The position numbers and the translations under genes are program-made. The notes below the pieces were generated by a model that did no database searches, was not told the origin of the DNA, and worked only from the letters and a program-made list of their open reading frames with translations. Of a DNA stretch of 64,000 bases, positions 1 to 12,428 are shown in pieces. Source of the DNA: Crossaster papposus (Eukaryota > Echinodermata > Asteroidea > Velatida > Solasteridae); contig JBAIAA010000538.1 in the NCBI GenBank assembly GCA_037893245.1, positions 558,001-622,000 of the forward strand, written 5' to 3'. How positions within the stretch are numbered: the first letter of the stretch is position 1; each line of letters starts with the position of its first letter.

Positions 1-167
1 TGCATTGAATTCGCATTGAATTCGCATTGAATTCGCATTGAATTCGCATTGAATTCGCATTGAATTCGCATTGAATTCGCATTGAATTCGCATTGAATTC
101 GCATTGAATTCGCATTGAATTCGCATTGAATTCGCATTGAATTCGCATTGAATTCGCATTGAATGCG
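1..167. repeat. A array, U0 (partial, about 15 copies)
   Basis: Uninterrupted GAATTCGCATT units enter from the left edge and stop where the phase breaks into the GAATGCGTCAAC linker. Confidence 0.95.
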
Positions 168-417
168 TCAACAAATACGTCAAAGAATACGTCAACGAAT
201 AATTCATTGAATTCGCATTGAATTTCCATAATTCCTTGAATTCGGCAGGGGATTTCCCCGGGAGGAATTTCCCGTGGGGGGGATTTCCCGTGGGGGGATT
301 TACCGTGGGGCGAATTCCCGTGGGGCAATTTCCCTTGGGGCATTTTACGCGGGGCGATTTCCCGCGGGCGACTTCCCACATAAAAAAATGCGTCAAGGAA
401 TACGTCAAAGATTAATT
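168..417. repeat. U0 spacer: linker, G2 long form, linker
   Basis: A 12-bp-type linker (GAATACGTCAAA motifs) precedes the GC-rich module at 244-381. That module is a ladder of about seven degenerate 15-bp units of the form GATTTCCCGTGGGGG. A linker carrying GAATACGTCAAAGATTAA follows. The 65-codon plus-strand frame at 218-415 recurs identically wherever the long-form G2 recurs, so it is a repeat by-product and not evidence of a gene. Confidence 0.9.
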
Positions 418-1096
418 CATTGAATTCGCATTGAATTCGCATTGAATTCGCATTGAATTCGCATTGAATTCGCATTGAATTCGCATTGAATTCGCATTGA
501 ATTCGCATTGAATTCGCATTGAATTCGCATTGAATTCGCATTGAATTCGCATTGAATTCGCATTGAATTCGCATTGAATTCGCATTGAATTCGCATTGAA
601 TTCGCATTGAATTCGCATTGAATTCGCATTGAATTCGCATTGAATTCGCATTGAATTCGCATTGAATTCGCATTGAATTCGCATTGAATTCGCATTGAAT
701 TCGCATTGAATTCGCATTGAATTCGCATTGAATTCGCATTGAATTCGCATTGAATTCGCATTGAATTCGCATTGAATTCGCATTGAATTCGCATCGAATT
801 CGCATCGAATTCGCATCGAATTCGCATCGAATTCGCATCGAATTCGCATCGAATTCGCATCGAATTCGCATCGAATTCGCATTGAATTCGCATTGAATTC
901 GCATTGAATTCGCATTGAATTCGCATTGAATTCGCATTGAATTCGCATTGAATTCGCATTGAATTCGCATTGAATTCGCATTGAATTCGCATTGAATTCG
1001 CATTGAATTCGCATTGAATTCGCATTGAATTCGCATTGAATTCGCATTGAATTCGCATTGAATTCGCATTGAATTCGCATTGAATTCGCATTGAAT
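418..1096. repeat. A array, U1 (about 62 copies)
   Basis: 11-bp units with a contiguous island of eight GAATTCGCATC variants (T to C at the last base) at about 791-877. U1 has no B, C or G1 module and passes straight into a linker. Confidence 0.95.
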
Positions 1097-1348
1097 GCGT
1101 CAACAAATACGTCAAAGAATACGTCAACGAATAATTCATTGAATTCGCATTGAATTTCCATAATTCATTGAATTCGGCAGGGGATTTCCCCGGGAGGAAT
1201 TTCCCGTGGGGGGGATTTCCCGTGGGGGGATTTACCGTGGGGCGAATTCCCGTGGGGCAATTTCCCTTGGGGCATTTTACGCGGGGCGATTTCCCGCGGG
1301 CGACTTCCCACATAAAAAAATGCGTCAAGGAATACGTCAAAGATTAAT
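1097..1348. repeat. U1 spacer: linker, G2 long form, linker
   Basis: The GC-rich module lies at 1176-1313. It matches the U0 spacer except for a single change just upstream (TAATTCATT in place of TAATTCCTT). Confidence 0.9.
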
Positions 1349-1975
1349 TCATTGAATTCGCATTGAATTCGCATTGAATTCGCATTGAATTCGCATTGAA
1401 TTCGCATTGAATTCGCATTGAATTCGCATTGAATTCGCATTGAATTCGCATTGAATTCGCATTGAATTCGCATTGAATTCGCATTGAATTCGCATTGAAT
1501 TCGCATTGAATTCGCATTGAATTCGCATTGAATTCGCATTGAATTCGCATTGAATTCGCATTGAATTCGCATTGAATTCGCATTGAATTCGCATTGAATT
1601 CGCATTGAATTCGCATTGAATTCGCATTGAATTCGCATTGAATTCGCATTGAATTCGCATTGAATTCGCATTGAATTCGCATTGAATTCGCATTGAATTC
1701 GCATTGAATTCGCATTGAATTCGCATTGAATTCGCATCGAATTCGCATCGAATTCGCATCGAATTCGCATCGAATTCGCATCGAATTCGCATCGAATTCG
1801 CATTGAATTCGCATTGAATTCGCATTGAATTCGCATTGAATTCGCATTGAATTCGCATTGAATTCGCATTGAATTCGCATTGAATTCGCATTGAATTCGC
1901 ATTGAATTCGCATTGAATTCGCATTGAATTCGCATTGAATTCGCATTGAATTCGCATTGAATTCGCATTGAATTC
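1349..1975. repeat. A array, U2 (57 copies)
   Basis: 11-bp units with an island of six GCATC variants at about 1734-1799. The same variant island occurs in U1, so U1 and U2 share an ancestral array. Confidence 0.95.
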
Positions 1976-2087
1976 GGACATCATCGGACATCATCGGACA
2001 TCATCGGACATCATCGAATCATCGAATCATCGAATCATCGAATCATCAAATCATCAAATCATCAAATCATCAAATCATCAAATCATC
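1976..2087. repeat. B (4 copies) and C (9 copies), U2
   Basis: Four GGACATCATC units (1976-2015) are followed by four GAATCATC and five AAATCATC units (2016-2087). B passes into C in phase at the shared ATCATC core, so C looks like a shortened derivative of B. Confidence 0.93.
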
Positions 2088-2433
2088 AAATTTCCCGCGG
2101 GGGGATTTTCCGCGGGGGACTTCCCACATCAAAAAATGCGTCAAAGAATAAGTTAAATCATTGAATTCGCATTGAATTCGCATTGAATTCGCATTGAATT
2201 CGCATTGAATTCGCATTGAATGCGTCAACGAATAATTCATTGAATTCGCATTGAATTTTCATAATTCCTTGAATTCGGCAGGGGATTTCCCCGGGAGGAG
2301 TTTCCCGTGAGGGGGATTTCCCGTGGGGGGATTTACCGTGGGGCGATTTCCCGTGGGGCAATTTCCCTTGGGGCATTTCCCGCGGGCGACTTCCCACATC
2401 AAAAAATGCGTCAAAGAATACGTCAAAGATTAA
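2088..2433. repeat. U2 spacer: G1, short A, linker, G2 variant form, linker
   Basis: G1 is at 2088-2158 (CCCGCGGGG...CCGCGGGGG core, then AAAAAATGCGTCAAAGAATAAG). Five to six 11-bp units follow, then a linker, then a 124-bp G2 at 2277-2400. This G2 is marked by GGAGTTTCCCGTGAGG and lacks the TTTTACGCGGGG sub-unit of the long form. Confidence 0.9.
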
Positions 2434-2609
2434 TGCATTGAATTCGCATTGAATTCGCATTGAATTCGCATTGAATTCGCATTGAATTCGCATTGAATTC
2501 GCATTGAATTCGCATTGAATTCGCATTGAATTCGCATTGAATTCGCATTGAATTCGCATTGAATTCGCATTGAATACGCATTGAATTCGCATTGAATTCG
2601 CATTGAATG
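2434..2609. repeat. A array, U3 (16 copies)
   Basis: A short 11-bp array with one GAATACGCATT variant near 2573. The 16-copy size recurs in U5 and U9. Confidence 0.93.
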
Positions 2610-2861
2610 CGTCAACAAATACGTCAAAGAATACGTCAACGAATAATTCATTGAATTCGCATTGAATTTCCATAATTCCTTGAATTCGGCAGGGGATTTC
2701 CCCGGGAGGAATTTCCCGTGGGGGGGATTTCCCGTGGGGGGATTTACCGTGGGGCGAATTCCCGTGGGGCAATTTCCCTTGGGGCATTTTACGCGGGGCG
2801 ATTTCCCGCGGGCGACTTCCCACATAAAAAAATGCGTCAAGGAATACGTCAAAGATTAATT
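2610..2861. repeat. U3 spacer: linker, G2 long form, linker
   Basis: The 138-bp GC-rich module is at 2688-2825, the same class as in U0, U1, U5 and U9. Confidence 0.9.
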
Positions 2862-3960
2862 CATTGAATTCGCATTGAATTCGCATTGAATTCGCATTGA
2901 ATTCGCATTGAATTCGCATTGAATTCGCATTGAATTCGCATTGAATTCGCATTGAATTCGCATTGAATTCGCATTGAATTCGCATTGAATTCGCATTGAA
3001 TTCGCATTGAATTCGCATTGAATTCGCATTGAATTCGCATTGAATTCGCATTGAATTCGCATTGAATTCGCATTGAATTCGCATTGAATTCGCATTGAAT
3101 TCGCATTGAATTCGCATTGAATTCGCATTGAATTCGCATTGAATTCGCATTGAATTCGCATTGAATTCGCATTGAATTCGCATTGAATTCGCATTGAATT
3201 CGCATTGAATTCGCATTGAATTCGCATTGAATTCGCATTGAATTCGCATTGAATTCGCATTGAATTCGCATTGAATTCGCATTGAATTCGCATTGAATTC
3301 GCATTGAATTCGCATTGAATTCGCATTGAATTCGCATTGAATTCGCATTGAATTCGCATTGAATTCGCATTGAATTCGCATTGAATTCGCATTGAATTCG
3401 CATTGAATTCGCATTGAATTCGCATTGAATTCGCATTGAATTCGCATTGAATTCGCATTGAATTCGCATTGAATTCGCATTGAATTCGCATTGAATTCGC
3501 ATTGAATTCGCATTGAATTCGCATTGAATTCGCATTGAATTCGCATTGAATTCGCATTGAATTCGCATTGAATTCGCATTGAATTCGCATTGAATTCGCA
3601 TTGAATTCGCATTGAATTCGCATTGAATTCGCATTGAATTCGCATTGAATTCGCATTGAATTCGCATTGAATTCGCATTGAATTCGCATTGAATTCGCAT
3701 TGAGTTCGCATTGAGTTCGCATTGAGTTCGCATTGAATTCGCATTGAATTCGCATTGAATTCGCATTGAATTCGCATTGAATTCGCATTGAATTCGCATT
3801 GAATTCGCATTGAATTCGCATTGAATTCGCATTGAATTCGCATTGAATTCGCATTGAATTCGCATTGAATTCGCATTGAATTCGCATTGAATTCGCATTG
3901 AATTCGCATTGAATTCGCATTGAATTCGCATTGAATTCGCATTGAATTCGCATTGAATTC
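2862..3960. repeat. A array, U4 (about 100 copies)
   Basis: Highly homogeneous 11-bp units. The only variants are three consecutive GAGTTC units at about 3702-3729, a small private expansion of one mutated unit. Confidence 0.95.
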
Positions 3961-4092
3961 GGACATCATCGGACATCATCGGACATCATCGGACATCATC
4001 GGACATCATCGGACATCATCGAATCATCGAATCATCGAATCATCGAATCATCAAATCATCAAATCATCAAATCATCAAATCATCAAATCATC
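3961..4092. repeat. B (6 copies) and C (9 copies), U4
   Basis: Six GGACATCATC units (3961-4020), four GAATCATC and five AAATCATC. The C composition equals that of U2 and U8. Confidence 0.93.
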
Positions 4093-4439
4093 AAATTTCC
4101 CGCGGGGGGATTTTCCGCGGGGGACTTCCCACATCAAAAAATGCGTCAAAGAATAAGTTAAATCATTGAATTCGCATTGAATTCGCATTGAATTCGCATT
4201 GAATTCGCATTGAATTCGCATTGAATGCGTCAACGAATAATTCATTGAATTCGCATTGAATTTTCATAATTCCTTGAATTCGGCAGGGGATTTCCCCGGG
4301 AGGAGTTTCCCGTGAGGGGGATTTCCCGTGGGGGGATTTACCGTGGGGCGATTTCCCGTGGGGCAATTTCCCTTGGGGCATTTCCCGCGGGCGACTTCCC
4401 ACATCAAAAAATGCGTCAAAGAATACGTCAAAGATTAAT
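4093..4439. repeat. U4 spacer: G1, short A, linker, G2 variant form, linker
   Basis: G1 is at 4093-4163, a short A array of about 6 units follows, and G2 with the GTGAGG marker is at 4282-4405. Confidence 0.9.
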
Positions 4440-4614
4440 GCATTGAATTCGCATTGAATTCGCATTGAATTCGCATTGAATTCGCATTGAATTCGCATTG
4501 AATTCGCATTGAATTCGCATTGAATTCGCATTGAATTCGCATTGAATTCGCATTGAATTCGCATTGAATTCGCATTGAATTCGCATTGAATTCGCATTGA
4601 ATTCGCATTGAATG
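4440..4614. repeat. A array, U5 (16 copies)
   Basis: An unbroken 16-unit 11-bp array without internal variants. Confidence 0.93.
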
Positions 4615-4866
4615 CGTCAACAAATACGTCAAAGAATACGTCAACGAATAATTCATTGAATTCGCATTGAATTTCCATAATTCCTTGAATTCGGCAGGGG
4701 ATTTCCCCGGGAGGAATTTCCCGTGGGGGGGATTTCCCGTGGGGGGATTTACCGTGGGGCGAATTCCCGTGGGGCAATTTCCCTTGGGGCATTTTACGCG
4801 GGGCGATTTCCCGCGGGCGACTTCCCACATAAAAAAATGCGTCAAGGAATACGTCAAAGATTAATT
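4615..4866. repeat. U5 spacer: linker, G2 long form, linker
   Basis: The GC-rich module at 4693-4830 is the long form. It is followed by the AAGGAATACGTCAAAG linker variant that always accompanies this form. Confidence 0.9.
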
Positions 4867-5393
4867 CATTGAATTCGCATTGAATTCGCATTGAATTCGC
4901 ATTGAATTCGCATTAAATTCGCATTGAATTCGCATTGAATTCGCATTGAATTCGCATTGAATTCGCATTGAATTCGCATTGAATTCGCATTGAATTCGCA
5001 TTGAATTCGCATTGAATTCGCATTGAATTCGCATTGAATTCGCATTGAATTCGCATTGAATTCGCATTGAATTCGCATTGAATTCGCATTGAATTCGCAT
5101 TGAATTCGCATTGAATTCGCATTGAATTCGCATTGAATTCGCATTGAATTCGCATTGAATTCGCATTGAATTCGCATTGAATTCGCATTGAATTCGCATT
5201 GAATTCGCATTGAATTCGCATTGAATTCGCATTGAATTCGCATTGAATTCGCATTGAATTCGCATTGAATTCGCATTGAATTCGCATTGAATTCGCATTG
5301 AATTCGCATTGAATTCGCATTGAATTCGCATTGAATTCGCATTGAATTCGCATTGAATTCGCATTGAATTCGCATTGAATTCGCATTGAATTC
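4867..5393. repeat. A array, U6 (48 copies)
   Basis: 11-bp units with one diagnostic variant, AAATTC in place of GAATTC at 4915, which removes that EcoRI site. The same variant lies at the same offset in U10. Confidence 0.95.
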
Positions 5394-6033
5394 GGACATC
5401 ACCGGACATCACCGGACATCACCGGACATCACCGGACATCACCGGACATCACCGGACATCACCGGACATCACCGGACATCACCGGACATCACCGGACATC
5501 ACCGGACATCATCGGACATCATCGGACATCATCGGACATCATCGGACATCACCGGACATCACCGGACATCACCGGACATCACCGGACATCACCGGACATC
5601 ACCGGACATCACCGGACATCACCGGACATCACCGGACATCACCGGACATCACCGGACATCATCGGACATCATCGGACATCATCGGACATCATCGGACATC
5701 ATCGGACATCATCGGACATCATCGGACATCATCGGGCATCATCGGGCATCATCGGGCATCATCGGACATCATCGGACATCATCGGACATCATCGGACATC
5801 ACCGGACATCACCGGACATCACCGGACATCACCGGACATCACCGGACATCACCGGACATCACCGGACATCATCGGACATCACCGGACATCACCGGACATC
5901 ACCGGACATCATCGGACATCATTGGACATCATCGGACATCATCGGACATCATCGGACATCATCGGACATCATCGGACATCATCGGACATCATCGAATCAT
6001 CGAATCATCAAATCATCAAATCATCAAATCATC
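5394..6033. repeat. B (60 copies) and C (5 copies), U6
   Basis: Exactly 600 bp of 10-bp units, alternating in blocks between GGACATCACC and GGACATCATC, with three consecutive GGGCATCATC units (about 5734-5763) and one GGACATCATT (about 5924). Two GAATCATC and three AAATCATC units close the module. This block pattern is a barcode shared by all seven long B arrays. Confidence 0.95.
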
Positions 6034-6380
6034 AAATTTCCCGCGGGGGGATTTTCCGCGGGGGACTTCCCACATCAAAAAATGCGTCAAAGAATAAGTT
6101 AAATCATTGAATTCGCATTGAATTCGCATTGAATTGGCATTGAATTCGCATTGAATTCGCATTGAATGCGTCAACGAATAATTCATTGAATTCGCATTGA
6201 ATTTGCATAATTCCTTGAATTCGGCAGGGGATTTCCCCGGGAGGAATTTACCGTGGGGGGGATTTCCCGTGGGGGGATTTACCGTGGGGCAATTTCCCTT
6301 GTGGCATTTTCCGCGGGGCAATTTCCCGCAGGCGACTTCCCACATCTAAAAATGCGTCAAAGAATACGTCAAAGATTAAT
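6034..6380. repeat. U6 spacer: G1, short A, linker, G2 short form, linker
   Basis: G1 is at 6034-6104. The short A array contains one GAATTGGCATT unit. The short-form G2 is at 6223-6346, with the markers GGAATTTACCGTGGGG and CTTGTGGCATTTTCC. Confidence 0.9.
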
Positions 6381-8206
6381 TCATTGAATTCGCATTGAAT
6401 TCGCATTGAATTCGCATTGAATTCGCATTGAATTCGCATTGAATTCGCATTGAATTCGCATTGAATTCGCATTGAATTCGCATTGAATTCGCATTGAATT
6501 CGCATTGAATTCGCATTGAATTCGCATTGAATTCGCATTGAATTCGCATTGAATTCGCATTGAATTCGCATTGAATTCGCATTGAATTCGCATTGAATTC
6601 GCATTGAATTCGCATTGAATTCGCATTGAATTCGCATTGAATTCGCATTGAATTCGCATTGAATTCGCATTGAATTCGCATTGAATTCGCATTGAATTCG
6701 CATTGAATTCGCATTGAATTCGCATTGAATTCGCATTGAATTCGCATTGAATTCGCATTGAATTCGCATTGAATTCGCATTGAATTCGCATTGAATTCGC
6801 ATTGAATTCGCATTGAATTCGCATTGAATTCGCATTGAATTCGCATTGAATTCGCATTGAATTCGCATTGAATTCGCATTGAATTCGCATTGAATTCGCA
6901 TTGAATTCGCATTGAATTCGCATTGAATTCGCATTGAATTCGCATTGAATTCGCATTGAATTCGCATTGAATTCGCATTGAATTCGCATTGAATTCGCAT
7001 TGAATTCGCATTGAATTCGCATTGAATTCGCATTGAATTCGCATTGAATTCGCATTGAATTCGCATTGAATTCGCATTGAATTCGCATTGAATTCGCATT
7101 GAATTCGCATTGAATTCGCATTGAATTCGCATTGAATTCGCATTGAATTCGCATTGAATTCGCATTGAATTCGCATTGAATTCGCATTGAATTCGCATTG
7201 AATTCGCATTGAATTCGCATTGAATTCGCATTGAATTCGCATTGAATTCGCATTGAATTCGCATTGAATTCGCATTGAATTCGCATTGAATTCGCATTGA
7301 ATTCGCATTGAATTCGCATTGAATTCGCATTGAATTCGCATTGAATTCGCATTGAATTCGCATTGAATTCGCATTGAATTCGCATTGACTTCGCATTGAC
7401 TTCGCATTGACTTCGCATTGACTTCGCATTGACTTCGCATTGACTTCGCATTGACTTCGCATTGAATTCGCATTGAATTCGCATTGAATTCGCATTGAAT
7501 TCGCATTGAATTCGCATTGACTTCGCATTGACTTCGCATTGACTTCGCATTGACTTCGCATTGACTTCGCATTGACTTCGCATTGACTTCGCATTGACTT
7601 CGCATTGACTTCGCATTGACTTCGCATTGACTTCGCATTGACTTCGCATTGACTTCGCATTGAATTCGCATTGAATTCGCATTGAATTCGCATTGAATTC
7701 GCATTGACTTCGCATTGACTTCGCATTGAATTCGCATTGAATTCGCATTGAATTCGCATTGAATTCGCATTGAATTCGCATTGAATTCGCATTGACTTCG
7801 CATTGAATTCGCATTGAATTCGCATTGACTTCGCATTGAATTCGCATTGACTTCGCATTGACTTCGCATTGAATTCGCATTGAATTCGCATTGAATTCGC
7901 ATTGAATTCGCATTGAATTCGCATTGAATTCGCATTGAATTCGCATTGACTTCGCATTGACTTCGCATTGAATTCGCATTGAATTCGCATTGAATTCGCA
8001 TTGAATTCGCATTGAATTCGCATTGAATTCGCATTGAATTCGCATTGAATTCGCATTGAATTCGCATTGAATTCGCATTGAATTCGCATTGAATTCGCAT
8101 TGAATTCGCATTGAATTCGCATTGAATTCGCATTGAATTCGCATTGAATTCGCATTGAATTCGCATTGAATTCGCATTGAATTCGCATTGAATTCGCATT
8201 GAATTC
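6381..8206. repeat. A array, U7 (166 copies)
   Basis: 11-bp units in which positions about 7384-7966 mix GAATTC and GACTTC units in a specific order, while both flanks are pure GAATTC. The GACTTC variants remove EcoRI sites. Confidence 0.95.
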
Positions 8207-8856
8207 GGACATCACCGGACATCACCGGACATCACCGGACATCACCGGACATCACCGGACATCACCGGACATCACCGGACATCACCGGACATCACCGGAC
8301 ATCACCGGACATCACCGGACATCATCGGACATCATCGGACATCATCGGACATCATCGGACATCATCGGACATCACCGGACATCACCGGACATCACCGGAC
8401 ATCACCGGACATCACCGGACATCACCGGACATCACCGGACATCACCGGACATCACCGGACATCACCGGACATCACCGGACATCATCGGACATCATCGGAC
8501 ATCATCGGACATCATCGGACATCATCGGACATCATCGGACATCATCGGACATCATCGGGCATCATCGGGCATCATCGGGCATCATCGGACATCATCGGAC
8601 ATCATCGGACATCATCGGACATCACCGGACATCACCGGACATCACCGGACATCACCGGACATCACCGGACATCACCGGACATCACCGGACATCATCGGAC
8701 ATCACCGGACATCACCGGACATCACCGGACATCATCGGACATCATTGGACATCATCGGACATCATCGGACATCATCGGACATCATCGGACATCATCGGAC
8801 ATCATCGGACATCATCGAATCATCGAATCATCAAATCATCAAATCATCAAATCATC
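8207..8856. repeat. B (61 copies) and C (5 copies), U7
   Basis: 610 bp of 10-bp units with the long-B barcode (GGGCATC triplet, single CATT unit). It carries one more GGACATCATC than U6 in the first CATC block (five instead of four). C is at 8817-8856. Confidence 0.95.
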
Positions 8857-9203
8857 AAATTTCCCGCGGGGGGATTTTCCGCGGGGGACTTCCCACATCA
8901 AAAAATGCGTCAAAGAATAAGTTAAATCATTGAATTCGCATTGAATTCGCATTGAATTGGCATTGAATTCGCATTGAATTCGCATTGAATGCGTCAACGA
9001 ATAATTCATTGAATTCGCATTGAATTTGCATAATTCCTTGAATTCGGCAGGGGATTTCCCCGGGAGGAATTTACCGTGGGGGGGATTTCCCGTGGGGGGA
9101 TTTACCGTGGGGCAATTTCCCTTGTGGCATTTTCCGCGGGGCAATTTCCCGCAGGCGACTTCCCACATCTAAAAATGCGTCAAAGAATACGTCAAAGATT
9201 AAT
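8857..9203. repeat. U7 spacer: G1, short A, linker, G2 short form, linker
   Basis: G1 is at 8857-8927 and G2 at 9046-9169. I see no differences from the U6 spacer. Confidence 0.9.
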
Positions 9204-10017
9204 TCATTGAATTCGCATTGAATTCGCATTGAATTCGCATTGAATTCGCATTGAATTCGCATTGAATTCGCATTGAATTCGCATTGAATTCGCATTGAAT
9301 TCGCATTGAATTCGCATTGAATTCGCATTGAATTCGCATTGAATTCGCATTGAATTCGCATTGAATTCGCATTGAATTCGCATTGAATTCGCATTGAATT
9401 CGCATTGAATTCGCATTGAATTCGCATTGAATTCGCATTGAATTCGCATTGAATTCGCATTGAATTCGCATTGAATTCGCATTGAATTCGCATTGAATTC
9501 GCATTGAATTCGCATTGAATTCGCATTGAATTCGCATTGAATTCGCATTGAATTCGCATTGAATTCGCATTGAATTCGCATTGAATTCGCATTGAATTCG
9601 CATTGAATTCGCATTGAATTCGCATTGAATTCGCATTGAATTCGCATTGAATTCGCATTGAATTCGCATTGAATTCGCATTGAATTCGCATTGAATTCGC
9701 ATTGAATTCGCATTGAATTCGCATTGAATTCGCATTGAATTCGCATTGAATTCGCATTGAATTCGCATTGAATTCGCATTGAATTCGCATTGAATTCGCA
9801 TTGAATTCGCATTGAATTCGCATTGAATTCGCATTGAATTCGCATTGAATTCGCATTGAATTCGCATTGAATTCGCATTGAATTCGCATTGAATTCGCAT
9901 TGAATTCGCATTGAATTCGCATTGAATTCGCATTGAATTCGCATTGAATTCGCATTGAATTCGCATTGAATTCGCATTGAATTCGCATTGAATTCGCATT
10001 GAATTCGCATTGAATTC
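9204..10017. repeat. A array, U8 (74 copies)
   Basis: Pure GAATTCGCATT units. By its position and downstream neighbours it corresponds to U4, but it has about 26 fewer units and no GAGTTC variants. Confidence 0.95.
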
Positions 10018-10139
10018 GGACATCATCGGACATCATCGGACATCATCGGACATCATCGGACATCATCGAATCATCGAATCATCGAATCATCGAATCATCA
10101 AATCATCAAATCATCAAATCATCAAATCATCAAATCATC
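10018..10139. repeat. B (5 copies) and C (9 copies), U8
   Basis: Five GGACATCATC units, four GAATCATC and five AAATCATC. It is the counterpart of the six-unit B array in U4. Confidence 0.93.
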
Positions 10140-10486
10140 AAATTTCCCGCGGGGGGATTTTCCGCGGGGGACTTCCCACATCAAAAAATGCGTCAAAGAA
10201 TAAGTTAAATCATTGAATTCGCATTGAATTCGCATTGAATTCGCATTGAATTCGCATTGAATTCGCATTGAATGCGTCAACGAATAATTCATTGAATTCG
10301 CATTGAATTTTCATAATTCCTTGAATTCGGCAGGGGATTTCCCCGGGAGGAGTTTCCCGTGAGGGGGATTTCCCGTGGGGGGATTTACCGTGGGGCGATT
10401 TCCCGTGGGGCAATTTCCCTTGGGGCATTTCCCGCGGGCGACTTCCCACATCAAAAAATGCGTCAAAGAATACGTCAAAGATTAAT
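10140..10486. repeat. U8 spacer: G1, short A, linker, G2 variant form, linker
   Basis: G1 is at 10140-10210 and G2 with the GTGAGG marker at 10329-10452, as in U2 and U4. Confidence 0.9.
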
Positions 10487-10660
10487 GCATTGAATTCGCA
10501 TTGAATTCGCATTGAATTCGCATTGAATTCGCATTGAATTCGCATTGAATTCGCATTGAATTCGCATTGAATTCGCATTGAATTCGCATTGAATTCGCAT
10601 TGAATTCGCATTGAATTCGCATTGAATTCGCATTGAATTCGCATTGAATTCGCATTGAAT
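10487..10660. repeat. A array, U9 (16 copies)
   Basis: A 16-unit array, the counterpart of U3 and U5. Confidence 0.93.
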
Positions 10661-10912
10661 GCGTCAACAAATACGTCAAAGAATACGTCAACGAATAATT
10701 CATTGAATTCGCATTGAATTTCCATAATTCCTTGAATTCGGCAGGGGATTTCCCCGGGAGGAATTTCCCGTGGGGGGGATTTCCCGTGGGGGGATTTACC
10801 GTGGGGCGAATTCCCGTGGGGCAATTTCCCTTGGGGCATTTTACGCGGGGCGATTTCCCGCGGGCGACTTCCCACATAAAAAAATGCGTCAAGGAATACG
10901 TCAAAGATTAAT
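10661..10912. repeat. U9 spacer: linker, G2 long form, linker
   Basis: Long-form GC-rich module at 10740-10877. Confidence 0.9.
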
Positions 10913-11451
10913 TCATTGAATTCGCATTGAATTCGCATTGAATTCGCATTGAATTCGCATTAAATTCGCATTGAATTCGCATTGAATTCGCATTGAATTC
11001 GCATTGAATTCGCATTGAATTCGCATTGAATTCGCATTGAATTCGCATTGAATTCGCATTGAATTCGCATTGAATTCGCATTGAATTCGCATTGAATTCG
11101 CATTGAATTCGCATTGAATTCGCATTGAATTCGCATTGAATTCGCATTGAATTCGCATTGAATTCGCATTGAATTCGCATTGAATTCGCATTGAATTCGC
11201 ATTGAATTCGCATTGAATTCGCATTGAATTCGCATTGAATTCGCATTGAATTCGCATTGAATTCGCATTGAATTCGCATTGAATTCGCATTGAATTCGCA
11301 TTGAATTCGCATTGAATTCGCATTGAATTCGCATTGAATTCGCATTGAATTCGCATTGAATTCGCATTGAATTCGCATTGAATTCGCATTGAATTCGCAT
11401 TGAATTCGCATTGAATTCGCATTGAATTCGCATTGAATTCGCATTGAATTC
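10913..11451. repeat. A array, U10 (49 copies)
   Basis: Carries the AAATTC variant at 10962, within one base of the same offset as in U6 (49 versus 48 bases from the array start), which identifies U10 as the copy of U6. Confidence 0.95.
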
Positions 11452-12081
11452 GGACATCACCGGACATCACCGGACATCACCGGACATCACCGGACATCAC
11501 CGGACATCACCGGACATCACCGGACATCACCGGACATCACCGGACATCACCGGACATCATCGGACATCATCGGACATCATCGGACATCATCGGACATCAC
11601 CGGACATCACCGGACATCACCGGACATCACCGGACATCACCGGACATCACCGGACATCACCGGACATCACCGGACATCACCGGACATCACCGGACATCAC
11701 CGGACATCATCGGACATCATCGGACATCATCGGACATCATCGGACATCATCGGACATCATCGGACATCATCGGACATCATCGGGCATCATCGGGCATCAT
11801 CGGGCATCATCGGACATCATCGGACATCATCGGACATCATCGGACATCACCGGACATCACCGGACATCACCGGACATCACCGGACATCACCGGACATCAC
11901 CGGACATCACCGGACATCATCGGACATCACCGGACATCACCGGACATCACCGGACATCATCGGACATCATTGGACATCATCGGACATCATCGGACATCAT
12001 CGGACATCATCGGACATCATCGGACATCATCGGACATCATCGAATCATCGAATCATCAAATCATCAAATCATCAAATCATC
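11452..12081. repeat. B (59 copies) and C (5 copies), U10
   Basis: 590 bp with the long-B barcode. One CATCACC unit is lost from the first block compared with U6. C is at 12042-12081. Confidence 0.95.
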
Positions 12082-12428
12082 AAATTTCCCGCGGGGGGAT
12101 TTTCCGCGGGGGACTTCCCACATCAAAAAATGCGTCAAAGAATAAGTTAAATCATTGAATTCGCATTGAATTCGCATTGAATTGGCATTGAATTCGCATT
12201 GAATTCGCATTGAATGCGTCAACGAATAATTCATTGAATTCGCATTGAATTTGCATAATTCCTTGAATTCGGCAGGGGATTTCCCCGGGAGGAATTTACC
12301 GTGGGGGGGATTTCCCGTGGGGGGATTTACCGTGGGGCAATTTCCCTTGTGGCATTTTCCGCGGGGCAATTTCCCGCAGGCGACTTCCCACATCTAAAAA
12401 TGCGTCAAAGAATACGTCAAAGATTAAT
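12082..12428. repeat. U10 spacer: G1, short A, linker, G2 short form, linker
   Basis: G1 is at 12082-12152 and G2 at 12271-12394, with the TTTACCGTGG marker shared with U6, U7 and U11. Confidence 0.9.

Noticed and set aside
218..415. 65-codon frame with five-residue steps (FPVGG, FTVGR, IPVGQ), resembling a pentapeptide or glycine-rich protein
   Set aside because: The step is the 15-bp sub-repeat of the G2 spacer. The frame is identical in every long-form G2 and has no independent support.
5386..6102. 238-codon plus-strand frame of Asp-Ile-Thr-Gly-His-His-Arg-Thr-Ser-Pro type, and its relatives
   Set aside because: It is the 10-bp B array read through. The frame is open in all plus frames and ends in the G1 spacer.
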